A stretch of DNA of 64,000 bases from Phalacrocorax aristotelis (GCF_949628215.1 NC_134277.1:56120918-56184917); one strand, 5' to 3'. Counted from the first letter of the stretch, positions 26,157 through 40,169 are shown. Notes: generated from the letters alone by a model not told the origin. Made by a program: numbers and translations.

Positions 26157-28610
26157 AGATGAATCCTTTCTGCAGAAGTAGCCATTAACACCTTCAGCAG
26201 TACCACTGTTAAAGCTTTCTCACTCCACCTTGACCCTGCTTTGCCCTTTGCACTGAACCCATGTGGTAAAACAGATCAAGGAGCTCATCTTGCTGAAAAG
26301 AATATTTTTCTTGTGTTCTCCCCAATCCAGCCAATATATAGTTTCCCCCGCCAGCGTCACCGCAGAGGTGTATGAAAAGGGATGCCAACACTTCATGTTG
26401 TAGCAGGTGCATAAACACGTGTACTAGGTGCAGAAATATATGCTATTGCACCTTCATGTTCTTTGCAGAGGACATGACGTTTAAGCATAAAAATATGCAT
26501 GCAGAAGGGGTTTTGTTTAGCTGTCACTTAATCCCCATGGCTGTACGTGTTGACCTGTGACTAGTTATACTGAAATTAAACAGAAATGTGTAGGCTTAAA
26601 ATTGAACAGTAAAAGATGTTGACGCATGCCTGCCTAATCTAACACGTATCAGAACCAGATCTATAAACTCCCAGCAGAGCTGGAGGACAGTCAGACCTTC
26701 ACAGTGTTTTTGAGCTCATTGGAACTAATCTGTGTTCAGCTGAACTGGTTAAATGTCAGAGAGCAGAATTTGGCCAAGTGGTTGTAAATTTGGGAAGAAG
26801 TCTACCACCCCTGGACTTGGCTTTTCCAGGAAAAACAAATATTTGCTGAGAACTTATATGCAGGGGGGTTTGCCTATTCTGTAATGCAGATTAGCAGAGT
26901 GCGGTAAAAATTATGTACTGTTTACACATGGAGCAGCTACATGAAGTCCTTGGAAGAATCTAAACCAGAGGAAGTAAATGACTGGAAAGTCTTTGTGGGG
27001 CACCATCATTGCTCCTGAAATGACTGACAGGGATAAAAGTTAATGCTTCACTAATCATCCTAGTTCTAATAAAAGTTTGGTTTTCTCATTTTTATTTATG
27101 GTTTATTGGATAGAAAATAATACAGACCAACGCCTCAGAAGGCAGCAAGGCAATGTGTTCCCACACAAACCATCTTGGGTCTTTGGTGTGAATGGGCCCA
27201 ACAGCTTGACAGAGTGATGAGCTTTCAGGTAAAGGGTTACCTGGTGGCACAGTGGGACTTAGCTGAAATATTCGTAAGTCTATATAAACGGTAGGGAATG
27301 CCAAAGAAATGGACTTGGGGGAAATTGGATGCAAAGTGGTTGTGAAAGTTTTTGAACCTAGGGGATGGCAGCGAGGCCTGAGCATTTTGCACTACTAAAG
27401 TGTACTTGCTATGGCGATGATGGGATCTGAGAAGGTCCAACATCCACCTGGGAGCATTGCTGCAATCCTGCCAGATGCGGAGGCGGGCTATGGAAAATGC
27501 TCGTCAGAAGGGTTGTTTTGGTACACCCCCTGCACAGTGTTTTCTGCTGTTGTCTGATCCATAGAGCATAGGAGTTTGATACAAAATTGGCTGTGGATTT
27601 GGGCTGTTTAAAACAGTCCTTGTTAGTTGGACACGAGGGCCGTCACTTCCGGTGTGTTCAGCACATGGAGAGGAGAAGACTGTACAGTTCCGTCAGATAA
27701 GTGAGTCCATTTCAAAACTCTTGCCTGTGGGTTGCATTTGACTGCTTGGTCTGGGATGTGAATTCACTCCTCCTGGCCTCTGTTAGCTCTGGGAAACTGG
27801 CCCTAAGGTAAACTGAGCAGAAAAAAGATTTCATGCTAATAATACTGTCAACTGCCATTACCACATCATTAGTATTTCATGTAATTTATTAAAAGCGAGT
27901 GATAATTCCTTGATCTTCACTGGCATTACAGTAGGAATGCCCTGTAGTTTTGTGTTGCAAAAGCTATTAAATGACTTCTGGAAACTGAATGGACCCAGGA
28001 CCTGTGAATTCCCTAGAGGAGGTAGGAACGGTTTTTTAGCCTCTGGTTTGTGCACTTGGGGACCCATGAAAAACAAGCTATTGTACTTAGACTGAGATTG
28101 TATGAATGACTCCATACCTGCTCTGGAAAAGTTTTGGGCATTCAGAAACTGAAACCACATGGTACACGGGGACTGAGGCCTGACTAAGCATGGCTCTGGC
28201 ATTTGTCTTTGTATATGGCATTCCTGTCATGACCTTTTGCAACTTTCAGGCATACCCCTTGAGAATAACCACAAACTGATGCATATTAGAAAAGCTAAGG
28301 GTTATTTAAATTCAAGTATTGGTTTGGAATTAAGTTGTCTGTCAAAGCGTAGGGCAGAAATGTGATGGAAAACTCTATTTGGTTCTTTGTGGAGTGCAAT
28401 TCAGTGAGATCTGGCCTCCAAATATGAAAACTCAGTCTTGGCTCTTCTGTTCCATTGAAATTATTTAGAAGTATACTAAAAGAAGAGAATTATATCGATG
28501 ACACTTCTAATTACCTGCATTATTCCCATCAATTGTATACAATTTAAATGGCAAAAACATTTTAAAAGAAAAACCTGTTCTTTTAAAGTACAAATTCTTT
28601 ATGTGTCATT

Positions 28611-28805
28611 TTGCCCCAGAGTATGTTTTTATGCCCCAAATGTTGTAAACCCATAAAAAACAGGATTTGTGGTGGTTGTAATTGGACTCAGTACAATGTG
28701 TTACAACAGAAAATTGCTACCCAATTGAGAATTATTAATAAAATCGAGAATTTCAGGAATGGGGGCAGGGAAAGTAAGCTGTCTTTGGATGTTTTTTCAG
28801 CATGA
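28611..28805 (+). other. Small ORF with zinc-ribbon-like Cys pattern
   Basis: The frame encodes about 60 residues (first ATG at 28623) and has the pattern CPKC-x8-CGGC, in which two CxxC knuckles are spaced as in small zinc ribbons. After the second knuckle come NWTQYN and a Lys/Ile-rich tail of about 30 residues. A T-rich run ending in CCCCAG (28605-28618) precedes it and could be a splice acceptor. No donor or poly(A) signal stands out. No family is recognised and a chance frame is quite possible. Confidence 0.2.
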
Positions 28806-31800
28806 CTTTCAGCCTTGCTCAGGGGGGATAAAATGAGATGACATTGGGAAGAAAAGTACCTCACCAGAGCTTGTAGTTATTGCTGTTTTGAATGCTTATG
28901 CAGCTGCTCCACTGGAGCCAGATTGATCCATTTCTAGGCAATGGTCATTATATATCGTTTCATACAGAAAATGCAATGCTTTTCTTTTAAGTTGTCCTTT
29001 CTGATGGATGTTATTATGCTGAATCTTATTGCGTTATATTATAGTTTTGAAATATTAAGATATTTATGTCTTTGGTAAGTACAGGAGAAGAGTGTGAATA
29101 TGATACAGTGTTTGAAAATATTTGTCTTAGCGAGGAGGAAAGTATCCTTGGAAGATGAGCTGCTCCTAATGGGAAAATTCTACTTTCTGTACCAGCATGA
29201 GAGGGTGAAGTGTGTGGGGCCTCCAGCCTCAAGGATACCCTGATACGTTTTAAACCCTTGCATTAGTGGCAAGGTCTGTCAGCCGTCTACTCTGACTTCC
29301 TCTAGTGTTGCTGTTTTAATGCAAAATATTTTTTTATTCCAGGTACAAAGTTATTATAGGAAAACAGAGGGTTTAAAAGTTGCCTTATATACTGCATTTG
29401 AGATTTTTTTTTCAAAAGCCACTCTGCCTTTAAAAATAGAAGCAATTAACCCCACATGTTTTTAATATTTTTAAAGTCACTGTTTCAGGGTTTTTGTCCA
29501 AGAATCCTCATAAAAGAGGAGGAAAATAGCAAAAAAAAAGGGGAAGCTGGGCAGGAAAGGGGAGCAAAGGAAAGCAGCTGTAGCCTGAAACCATTTCTCT
29601 CCTGTAAGAGTTATGTTAGGGTCAGTCTTCAAGTGCATGTATGTTATGAGACTGCAGCCCCAGTGAAAAGCCCTGGAGAAAAATGTAGGGATCGCTGTAG
29701 GAATGCTTTTGTCCCCCAATATCCGCAGGATTTTGCTAAAGATTACAGGGTATCTTTGAGATTAGGTGATGAAGAAAACATTGACCATCAAGGTCTTTCT
29801 GTATAAGAAGGGATGGCATGATTTGCTCTGTGATGTTTGTCACAGATCATCAGAGTGGGAGCAAAAGCTCAGAATTATAGATTTGCACCCCATACCGTTA
29901 TTTTTGTAGTCTTGTGACCACTTTATTTTAAATAAATAAAGGGTTGCATATTCTTGCTTCCCCCTTTAGAACTGTGTTCTGCAAAAGGAAATGAATGAAG
30001 GTTGAGTGCCCACTTTACCTATATATGAGACATAAATGTTGTTGCTATTCTTCGCAGTGTCTAAATCACTGTTTTTCTGTCCCCTGAGCTGTGTCTCCTG
30101 TAGCAGGTCAGCCTGAAGTTCTGATATGAAATTGTTTCAATGCCTGGAGCTCAGGCACAGGACACTCAGCATGCTGCCCAGTCCTGCAGGTAGACAGCAG
30201 CCAATGCTGCCATGCCTTTGCTCTCCAAAGGGTAAGCCCTGCTCCTGAGGTGTACATCATATAGGATGCTCAAACAACTGACTGAGTCTTAGCATTGGCT
30301 CTGCCTTACTTGATGAGGCTGGCCTAATGTTTTGCAGAGCTGCCACAGAAAGATCAACCCCTACTAAAAGCAGTGAGCACCGACAGACATGCTGCTAGAT
30401 GAACTCCCTTCCACCATGTTGCTCCCTGTCAGCCCCTAAGTCTGCTGCTCGTGGCTTAGGAGAACTGGTATTCGTGCTGCTCAGCCTCTCACCTGGCACT
30501 TTGTGTGCTGCAGAGCAGCACTGCAGCCCTCTCCTGCTTAGCCCACTGGTATTTCAGAGCAGCTGGGCTGCCAGGACTGCTGCTGAGGGGTCCCAGCATG
30601 GAAGTGCTGTAAAGACTGTGCATAGAGACCCCAGCCACAGTGTGGGCTCCCCTGAGAAAGCACATCATCCCTGTTTGCAGCCTACTGTGATAACCTCCAG
30701 CCCCAGCACGTAACACAGCACAACCATCATGCCATCCTGCAAGTTGGTATGTCAGGTGCATGCACTGTTGTATAACCCAGTGTTTAAGATCTCAATCTTT
30801 GCAAAAGTCAGAGGTACTTTAAAGAAACATTCTACTTTAATATAAAACAGAAAGCCTATAGCTTACTGTCACAATTTATCTCAGTGTTATTATATGAGAT
30901 GAAGTGAAACTTATGGGGAAGAAAGTAACATCCATGCAAGGAATTTTCATGCCGTTCACAATGGATATCACTATTAATTGTGCACTTTTCATCATGACAG
31001 CCTGGTTCTTTAATGCCAAACAAAACTGTGTAAACTAAAAGAAAATATTTAAATTATTATACAGCCTTGCAAAGCCTTGCAACCTGTCTAAGACCTGAGG
31101 GTGGTACCACACACTCACAGTGTGCACAGAGGGGTCTTACCCCATGAGCGTAAAGAAGCATCACCAGTGCCTCCTACTCGTGTTATTTCAATGAGCCTGC
31201 TCGCAATAGTGAAGTTGCGTACTGAGACCTTTACAGCACTGAGCCAAATACAGCTTACTGCAACACACTCTTCTGCACCAGGGACAGTGAAAGTAGAAGT
31301 GCAAGACTCCTTTAAATGAAACTCCAAAGGGAATCTTGAACTGCATAGCTTTCTGTTGCTCATCAACTGGATTTATACTCTGTATCTATTTTAAAAGCAT
31401 TTCCTGTTATTGGCTTTTTTTGGCTCAGTTTAACAAAGTGTAGGAATGTGTCGCTACCCTCCACTGCTTTGGACAATGCTGTCTGTGGTCAGTTTTTGAA
31501 AAGAAAGGATTCAGAGGAAGCTGTTGTGTAACATGCACCTCCTGTGCTTCTCTGCCGATAACCTGTAGGCTGCTGGAGCTGGCCAGAAGGGCCTTGCATT
31601 TGTCCCCTGATCAGTGCTCCACAGATATCCAAAAGCCAAATGCAGGCTTAGGACATATAGCAGCATCAGAACAGGAACATTTTCATCGATAACAGATCAT
31701 GTGTTCAGCTGGCTAAGGAGGACGAAAGAAAAAGATATTGTATCTATAAGTCTAAGTAAGCCTGTGGGTGTGTATTAAGGACTTAACTCAATTTGAAAAA

Positions 31801-33737
31801 TGCTGCCCAAATTTGTTTCTACTGTGAGTAAAGTGTTTCTAAGCCTCAGATGAGCCATTATATTTATCCAGCATGACATCTGTTAAAATATTTTTGAATG
31901 AAGAGCCTGTATGGAGCATACATAATAAGATAGCTTTTGTGAGTATGTTTGTATTCCTGATAGATGGGAATGGCTCACTTGGAGCCATCCCAATTTTACA
32001 CTGTTTAGGAGGTGTGCTAGATCCCAGATGAAAACCCACAAGAAAATGTAATTAGTGGAACAAAATTTAGTGCATATGCCCCACGGCTAGTTTTTACATT
32101 GCAGCAGCTTTGCTGTTAATTTTTCTTCTTCGAAGTACTGAAAACAAGAGATTATCAAGTTAGGGACCTAATCACATCACAGAATCAAGTATTATGTTCC
32201 AGTGCTTCCATATTTTTTTTATTAAAGAATATTTTTAAAGGGACCCAATTCTCTTTTCATTAAGAAATAAAACAACCAGGCTTATAAACTTTGACCTTGG
32301 ATTGTAATCTGGCAGGACCCAGCTAATGGAAGCACTCCCACTGAAATAAAATGGTCAACTTGCTTGAGTAAAGATTTGTAGGATCTGGCTTCTGGTTCAC
32401 CAAGTTTCAGGCCAAAGCAAATTTTACAGCCAAGTTATAAATACTTGAAAAATGGGGAGCATAATAGAAATGCTGACAAAACCTTAACCATAGAGGCATA
32501 AGCAGGACAGTGTTATAATCTGGCAGTGCTGCTCTGACAGTGGTTATATGATAATGCAGTCCAGGCCTGGAGCACTTCTAGGTAAATGTATCAATATGAA
32601 CCTAATTTACTTAGACCTTCATGTAGTCATTCACATTAAAAATCTCTAACAATCTGATGTATAGATCAAGACAGTTTCTTTCTCCATGATTTATACCAAA
32701 CAGGTATATGTTAAAGTACGCAATAAATAGGCAGAGAATTAAATTGCTGAGGCAGTGTTTCTTCAGACATTTCTTCAGACCACCATTTACAAAACAATAT
32801 CATAAGAGCTATATATCCTTTGGAGTGTTAATATGTAACCAGAACAAACAGAGGACATAGGAAAGGTGGAGAAAAGTTAGATATATAAGCAAGAAAAAGT
32901 GAGTTATTGATTTTATTGACTGGTCTGTTAACTTCTGACATTGCAATAAAGCCTTATTTATTTGTATACAGAAGACTCAATTACATAGATACATATCATT
33001 TTAACAACTGGGTTATTTACAGGAGAATTGCAGCTTCGTAAATAATACAGACCTGCATTTCTCAAGCTGATGTTTATCCATTGTTACCACTTAGGGAGCT
33101 GTGGTGTCCACAAATGCTCTTCAGAGGAAAATTAGAATAACATTAAAGTGAAAACAATGCTATTATAACAATACACATGCAAAGTACATGTAAGTGCACA
33201 TAGTGTACTTAAGTGCAAAGTACAGTAACACATACAAGTGGTGTGCTTCACAATGACTGAAATAAAACCTACTGCATCCTGTTTTCTGTATACAACTATC
33301 TTATGAAGGTCAGTCGTACATATTATGGTAAAGAGATGGCTTTTCCCTGGAAGTTCTTTAAATATCTTTTAAACTGAGAAGACAGTAAGTATGAATATGA
33401 GTAATTTTTGTTTAATTTTAGTGTGTTTTTAATCTAGGTTGAGTTTTGAACCCAGGCATGTCTTGCTGAGTTAAACCTACTTAGTGCATTGTTATCTATA
33501 TAATCAACAGGTCCTACAGAATAACAAGGGGAGCCATCTGGGTGATGGTTAATGGAACGACTGATTGTGCCCAGAACTTCACTCGGGACTGTATAGTTGG
33601 TAGTGAGCAAATATTATTTACTCCAGCAGTCTTTCAGTAGCCAGCATGTGAAGAGAGTTAAGGAGAGGCAAGGTGAAGAGAGTATGAGCTTTTTGTGCTG
33701 ATATGAGGATGCAAGGCAGGCATGCAGTGGCTTTGTC

Positions 33738-34061
33738 TCAAAGGCAACATGAAGTTATCCCAGAGAGTTGAGTGCAGATTCCTTCAACAAGGAGCAAGGG
33801 CAACTCTAGAGCACAATTGTGCAGGCATTGCACCATGTCCAACATAGATATTTGCCCTAAAGGTAGGGTCGTGACAGATGATAAGAAGTCTATGACTGGA
33901 GGAAGCTGCATACCGGGAATAGCTGGTGATGCAGCCACTCTAACTGACATGCTCCTTTGGTCCAGGACTTCTTTAAGCGCTGAAGGCCTAACAATGCTCT
34001 CTGCATGTGAGATGAAAAGAGCTGATGAAGTTCTCGTGGGAATTCTGTGATGGTTGGGCAT
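33738..34061. other. Overlapping ORFs on both strands, unrecognised
   Basis: A 92-codon + frame (33772-34050) and a 107-codon - frame (33738-34061) cover the same DNA. The region 33520-34100 is less AT-rich and poorer in simple repeats than its neighbours. Neither translation shows a known domain. It may be an old repeat, an exon of a non-coding RNA, or coincidence. Confidence 0.15.
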
Positions 34062-35511
34062 TGAGCCTAAATCTTGCTTTTGCCGGATTAGGTCCTGATC
34101 TTTATTTCCTTTATGGCAGCTTTAAGTAATGGTTGGTGGAAGTGTTGGCTATTTCAAACGAACCCTGACTGTCTTTTGTGTATCCTCCAAGCCAGGGATG
34201 CTAAAAGAAGATATTAAGAAGGCAACTTTCCAGTTCCACACCAGGAGTAGCTTCTGTCAGCTCAGATGGGAGTATGGACAAAGTTGTTCAAATCTGTTTG
34301 TCTGTGTGTACTTCTAGACATTGTCTTCTTGTTTATCAATATAGCTAGATTCTTCTAAAGGGCTGCATGGGTCAAAATCAGATGACAGAGCTCTTACAGG
34401 AATGTAGAGTAGTTAAAAAATATTTTTGAAAAGCATTTTTAGAAGAAGTCAGTGATTACTTTTTGCCCAACTCCAAATTACATTTAGTAGGCACGTACAC
34501 ATAGTCTAAGATCTGACATAATCCTCAAAATAAATAATATGACAAATGGAAGCTGATGCTGGTTTTGTGTTGTTGTGTAATGGAGTTAGAATAATGACAG
34601 GACAATAATATAATAGAATTCTGCAAAGCCCTCACTCTACTTGACTTTAAGTGGAAGTAAAATCTTAGAAATGAGAGGACAATAAAATAATGCTTTGTAA
34701 AAAGGATAAAAGAATAATGTTACCTAAGTCTATTAGTGACATAACACACTATGAATGCACTTAAATTAATAGCATCTTTTACCAGTAGATATTTTTCAAT
34801 TACTGTAATGCTGGAAAAATAAACAGAACAATAACATAAAAATGAAAGGGATGTAGGAAACTAATTTGTTTAAAAATATGTATCTGTATATAGAAAGGCA
34901 TAAGTATATATGAACACGAGCATTCTCATGGATTAGAAACAGTTCATATATTCCATATAATTTAATCCTGTTAGGATGTGTCGCAGTGCCCTCTCTTACT
35001 CTTTGAAGCAAGTTGCCTGCCACTTGTTATTTCGGCAAAACTAGGTCGTCTGGCTTCTTGTTGCTTTCTTCCTTCCTGCACGGCATGTTGTTACCAAGAG
35101 GTCTTGCTATGACAAGGTGTTACTAACCAGATCTTCAATGCAATATGACTGTCCTGGGATATATGCCTGTTACGTGTAAAGGTTTTTTAACATGTGCTGT
35201 ATTCTTAAATCTTTTCTAGAGAACTAATCCAATACAAGTGAAATCTGGCGGGAGTTTAGCTCACATAAAGGCAAAATCAACATATTACAGGAACAGTATC
35301 CAAATGTTTGTAAACCACTTGGTTATTTCCCTGCAGATCTGTTTTAGTGTATTTTCAGTGTGTGAAAGACCATCTTAGTGGTTGCTGCAGAGTGTTGCAC
35401 TATCATTGTCTGGTAAATAGTTGTTCAAATTCAGGAGACAGACAGGATAATAATGCTGGCTACTAGTTCTTTAGGTCGTTTTTATATTTTTAGGCTTTGA
35501 TCTACAGTGGA

Positions 35512-35533
35512 GGGAGGGAATGGGGGGTGGGGG
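35512..35533 (+). other. G-quadruplex-forming motif
   Basis: Four G runs of 3, 3, 6 and 5 bases are separated by loops of 1, 3 and 1 bases, which meets the canonical G3+N1-7 pattern. It lies alone in AT-rich presumed intron on the gene's coding strand, so a transcript could also fold. No promoter or exon is visible next to it. Confidence 0.7.
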
Positions 35534-37508
35534 AGGATGCACAGCTCTTGCTGTGTATTTTAAACTTGGTTTAGCGATGGTCAGGCTTGACATAGCTTGC
35601 AAGACCTGGCCGCCAGACTGAATGCTCTTTAAAAACAGATAAATATAAAGTGTTTGGGAACTCCTGGCAAAAGCTCCTTGTAAATAGTCACTACAATTGA
35701 TTTCCAACAATAATAAAGAGACAGAAGTTAATTCAGTTCAGGATTTACAAGATCTGGAGGCATGCATACCATGAGTTTCTGCAGCTCCCAGCCAACACTT
35801 TCATTTGAAATAATGGCTCACCCTGCTGAGCAACATCATGGGAACTTGCTGCAGATATCAAACAGCACAGGCTGCTTTTGAAGGGGGAGGGATGTCGAAT
35901 TTTTGTAGCTAGGAATTTCTGAAGGTACATGTGCAGTTAAATAGGTTTATAATGTAGCCTTACCAGTTTTGTGATTTAGTCTGATCTGGGAGCGTGGTCC
36001 CCTGCATACAGAGTTGCTGCCACTGCTAAGGTTTCCTCCTGGATCTCAACTGGACTCCTACAGTATGCTGCTCTGTGGGATGGCTCTTTCAAGAGTCTCA
36101 ATAAAGTCTGAACAGCTGAACAACCTGTAATGAGACACTTGATGGAGCTGCCCCACAGGGCTTTGTAAAGACCACAGCAGAGAGTGTGAAATTGTTAGAG
36201 ACACCACAGTGATGAAACCAGAGAGTGAAGTCAGTAGCAAGAGTGATAAACCACTGTTGCTTGACCATACTTGCTGGTCAGGACACTCCAGTAGGAGTTT
36301 ACATATATTGTGGGGTGCATTTTGCTAAACGCTGGCTTTGCTGAAGATATAAGTGCCAGGTGCTTTTACTGGGTTTAATTGAACTTTTCCTCCCTTAACT
36401 TGGATATTCCCCACTCACCAAGCCAGATGATTTGCATTTCTAAACAGGCTCTTACAGGACTGGTAGGACACCAGGTTCATCCCCTCCCCACCTTTCAGTT
36501 TTTTCTTTCCAGTCCCTGAAACGTGTCAAAGCTGCGAGTTAAATTTCTGTCATCAGCCACGTACCTGTGCCCCCATCCTTTGTAAATAAGTGTATCAGTG
36601 AAACTTGTAAAAAGCGAAAGATGTCAGACATGCTACCCTTTTCTTCCACCCAGAAGCCTGAATTGCTCTGCACCAGAGGGTGTCCACAGGTATTGCCTGG
36701 CTTTCAGTAGGCTGTAGTGCCAGCAGCCAAGCCAATAATATCTAAATTGTGCAAGGTTTCCCAGGCAAACAGCAATGTATATCTTTATAAGATATCATCG
36801 TCTGCCGTATTTTGGGGAGGGTACAGGAATCAGATGGGGACAGTGATTGTCAGGAAGTTGGGCTTTTGGTGGAAAGCTTGCCCTCTGCCCTGTTATAAAT
36901 AAAAACGCATGCCTAGATAAATGCTGTAAAAATCATAAAGAAATAGTTAGCTATAAACATGGTAAACTGTAGCAGTTGCTCCAAAAAAAGATATTCTTTA
37001 ATGTGCTCACTCTTTGGCATTTAGTAAGCTTCCAGGGATGGAAAGAAAGGAAAGTTTAATTTAGAGAAGCCTCCTGCCCTTCTTAGCTAAGGATCAGCTG
37101 CCCAACATGAAATAATAATGCATTCAACTGTCCATCTTCTGGTAAGTAACCTTTATCATCATTGCATTCACCAGCACTGACAGCAAACAGTGAGTATGAA
37201 ATGTTGTATGAATTCAGGGAAAACTGATAGGGTCTTTGTGACCTTAATGTGATTATATTTGTGCTAATGCATACAGTATAAAAGAAACTAGAACTCTCAA
37301 TATGAAGGGTCCAATTCATAAAAAATGTATGTACCATTAACAAGGGATTTTTATGCACTGTACTTAGGGGGTTAAGAAAAGTAGAATGAGACTATTTTGA
37401 ATAAATAACATACTTTTGCAATTATATCCCTTCACCTTTTCTGCAATAGCTACGGTTCTTTTCTCACATGAAGTATCTGAAGTGGAAGAATATTCATATA
37501 GGCACCAA

Positions 37509-37605
37509 TAAGAAAAAAATTTCACTTAGAGAAAAGAGAAAGAAGAAAAGATAAGACAATGAAAAGGGAGCAAAAATAAAGATAGGAAAGAAGAAAATTT
37601 AAGGC
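37509..37605 (+). repeat. Purine-rich (polyA/G) tract
   Basis: About 100 bases are almost entirely A and G with scattered T and C, including AGAGAAAAGAGAAAGAAGAA-type sequence at 37527-37547. It is probably a decayed GA/GAAA simple repeat. Such tracts can form triplex DNA or act as exonic/intronic splicing enhancers in RNA, but nothing here shows a function. Confidence 0.6.
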
Positions 37606-39164
37606 AGTTAGGAGAGCTGGGTTTTTGTGTTATCTGTAATTTTTGTGCCTTGGTGTGGTAGGTTTTTTTGTTTGGTGGTAAATATAACCGGTGGTTGCCC
37701 AGGAGAAGTTCTCTGTAACATGAATCACTTCAATAGCCTGATTTTCATTATAAACAGTCATGGAGGTTTAATGTTTTCGGTCCTGATCCAGAAAGATGCA
37801 GGTGTATAAATGCAAGACAAGCTCTGTGTATACGGGTAACGAGCACAGTGATTTCAGCTACCTTATGTGTCTTGCGGGGTAAGATCCTTTAGGAGAAAAT
37901 AACCCCAGGGACCAGGCAAAGGCAAGATTTTGTGCTCTGCTGGCAGAATGATTTTGAGCTCTGCAGTGATTTTGGTAGCTTTGCAGTAGCAACTGCGTGG
38001 CAGTTTCAGATAAGTGTAAAACTGTGTGGTTTTACTTACTTAAGTATTGAATGATCCAGTCAGTAAAGCAAATCTGCTCTGTTCATTCTGCTGTCTAATT
38101 TAATCCATTTTGTATGCAGGATTTTTAGCTTTTCTGTACAGGATATTGCATTGACGTATATGTCAATATTGTAGATCAATATGGCGTTTCCTTATCACAC
38201 CACAAACATTTTCAAAGGTAAACTAGAAAGTTTTTGTACATAGGTAGGGGAAAATTAAGAGTGAGAGTTAAGTTTTGTAAGTGGAGACAATCTGACATCG
38301 TGGAAGATAAGCACAGATTGTGTATGTTGTTCTAAAATGATTGTACAGTAAAGTAATGATATTGACATTGCAACATTGTTAGGTTTCAGAGTTAACAGGT
38401 GCTGGCTGGTGGTAATTCTGCACACACCCAGATCTCTACTTTTTTGGTTTTCTTTGTGAGGCTGAAATTGCTGCCTAAAAATAACATCTTAGACTCTGAA
38501 GTAGAGGTCAGCAGGAAAAGGTGAATTGCTTAACGATCTCTGGGATAACCTGATACTTAAGAGTCTCAGTTTTGTACAGTCCACATGAGTGAATTTTATG
38601 GCACATCTTAGTCATGGACTGGAAGAAGACAACTACCTGACTACCTAAATTAAATATGAGAAGTCCAAGCTTAAGTTCAGTGGGTGATTCATTATTCTCA
38701 TTTAATTTCTGAGCTTGCTTTTCTTTGCTGAGGTAACAGGAGTACCTCTTCTGATAGCCACAGGATAATATTGATGTAAAATGGATTCAGCATAAAATCT
38801 CAATTTTCTCTCCTGCAAGTATTGTAAAATTTAGATGTGTTTGTGAAACTCTGTGTAGCAATCTGATTACTAAGGTTTTATGGTGAGGTGATTTGGAAAG
38901 GCTTCCTACCTACATGTCCAACCTCTGGGGCAGCAGGAAAACGAAAACAGTGAAATTAAGAGCCACAATATGGTGCTTTGTGACAGAATGAAGATTGTTT
39001 GGAGGGAATGTTACATTTTTTCATTATCAGCTGCATCTTTTTCTTTCAGCTATTAAATTTTGTTCAGCAAGATTGCTCCTGGTATAATTGCTGACAATTA
39101 AAGGTTCATTTAATGAAGAGCTGAGTTACTTTAATCAGAGATGGTGGACTTTCACACACCATAC

Positions 39165-39186
39165 CTGATAATTTGAATATTATCAG
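39165..39186. promoter_or_regulatory. GATA-type inverted repeat
   Basis: CTGATAAT and ATTATCAG are perfect 8-bp inverted arms around a 6-base spacer, giving two head-to-head GATA-factor words. It sits in a TAAT-rich segment (39060-39260) without simple repeats. Binding is not shown. Confidence 0.3.
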
Positions 39187-40169
39187 TCAGTCTATTTAAT
39201 TTCTTTTAAAAAGTTACCTTTTTTTCTCCTGGTAATATGGCTTATAATCTAAATGCAGGTATATTACATGCTCATACTGTGAGTTTATTAGTTTTTAAAA
39301 TCACGAAGACTATTTTTCCTCACAGGTAGTATTTTCACTTTAATGATTTCATTCTTAAAGCTGTATCTTTAATGTGAGTTGGCTCAATGAGTAAGAAAAA
39401 AGTCTACTCTTGATTTCTTATTGTTACAGTTCCTGAGAGATATATACAAGTAATTTAATGTCTCATTGTGGAACTGTGTCTAAGGATTTTAATATGAACA
39501 GTTGCTTGAATGCTGTGTTCTTTCATTAATGTTGATTCATTTAAAATATTTTCTTAAATGGGTATCTCAGCAGGATTTATGTATTCTTTTGATTACTGAA
39601 AATCTACTATTATTAAATTTGATCCTGCTTGTTTTTCAAAGCATTGAGTACTAAAGAGGGGTGGCCCAGCATCTCCCTGGTTCTGATACAAATGTGAGAC
39701 ACATTGAATTAATTCCTGAAGACCATGAGGAAGTTTTTTATGTCCAGATCATCTGCTGAGGCTTGTCCAATGCTGTGGTTTGAGCATTGGCTTTGAGCAA
39801 GCTTTGGCGCAGAGTTTGAGAGACACCAGTGTGCATCATGCCTTTGAGCAGGCATAAGCACACATCTGCAGATGAACAAGGAGGTCCAGGGCAGAGATGA
39901 ATGGACATGTTAATGCACTCCATCATATATCCTGTAATGCTCTTCAGTATAGTCATAGTTGCCAGTCAGCTGCAGGTTCCCTGCTAGCATCGGATATCAT
40001 GAGAGACAAGGGCCACTGGGACGGGCAGTGCATCCGAGTGCAGAGTGCTGGGGAGCATGTGCTGGTTCACCTTGCCAGAGCTGCTGGTAGCCCTGGAGCA
40101 GCCAAGAAGTCACTGAGCAGCTCTGTGTTTTAACCCATGCTTTCCTCAACAGTGTAACTATGGCTGAAG

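Noticed and set aside
31185..31230. ATGAGCCTGCTCGCAATAGTGAAG, considered as the missing upstream POU6F2 exon (NEPLLAPVESNDSE segment)
   Set aside because: Only the first few codons resemble it; the frame then diverges and no donor fits.
32758..32782. TTTCTTCAGACA direct repeat
   Set aside because: A single short duplication with no further structure.
33180..33230. AGTAC/GTACTT-rich imperfect palindromes
   Set aside because: Imperfect arms and low-complexity TACA/TGCA words; looks like simple sequence.
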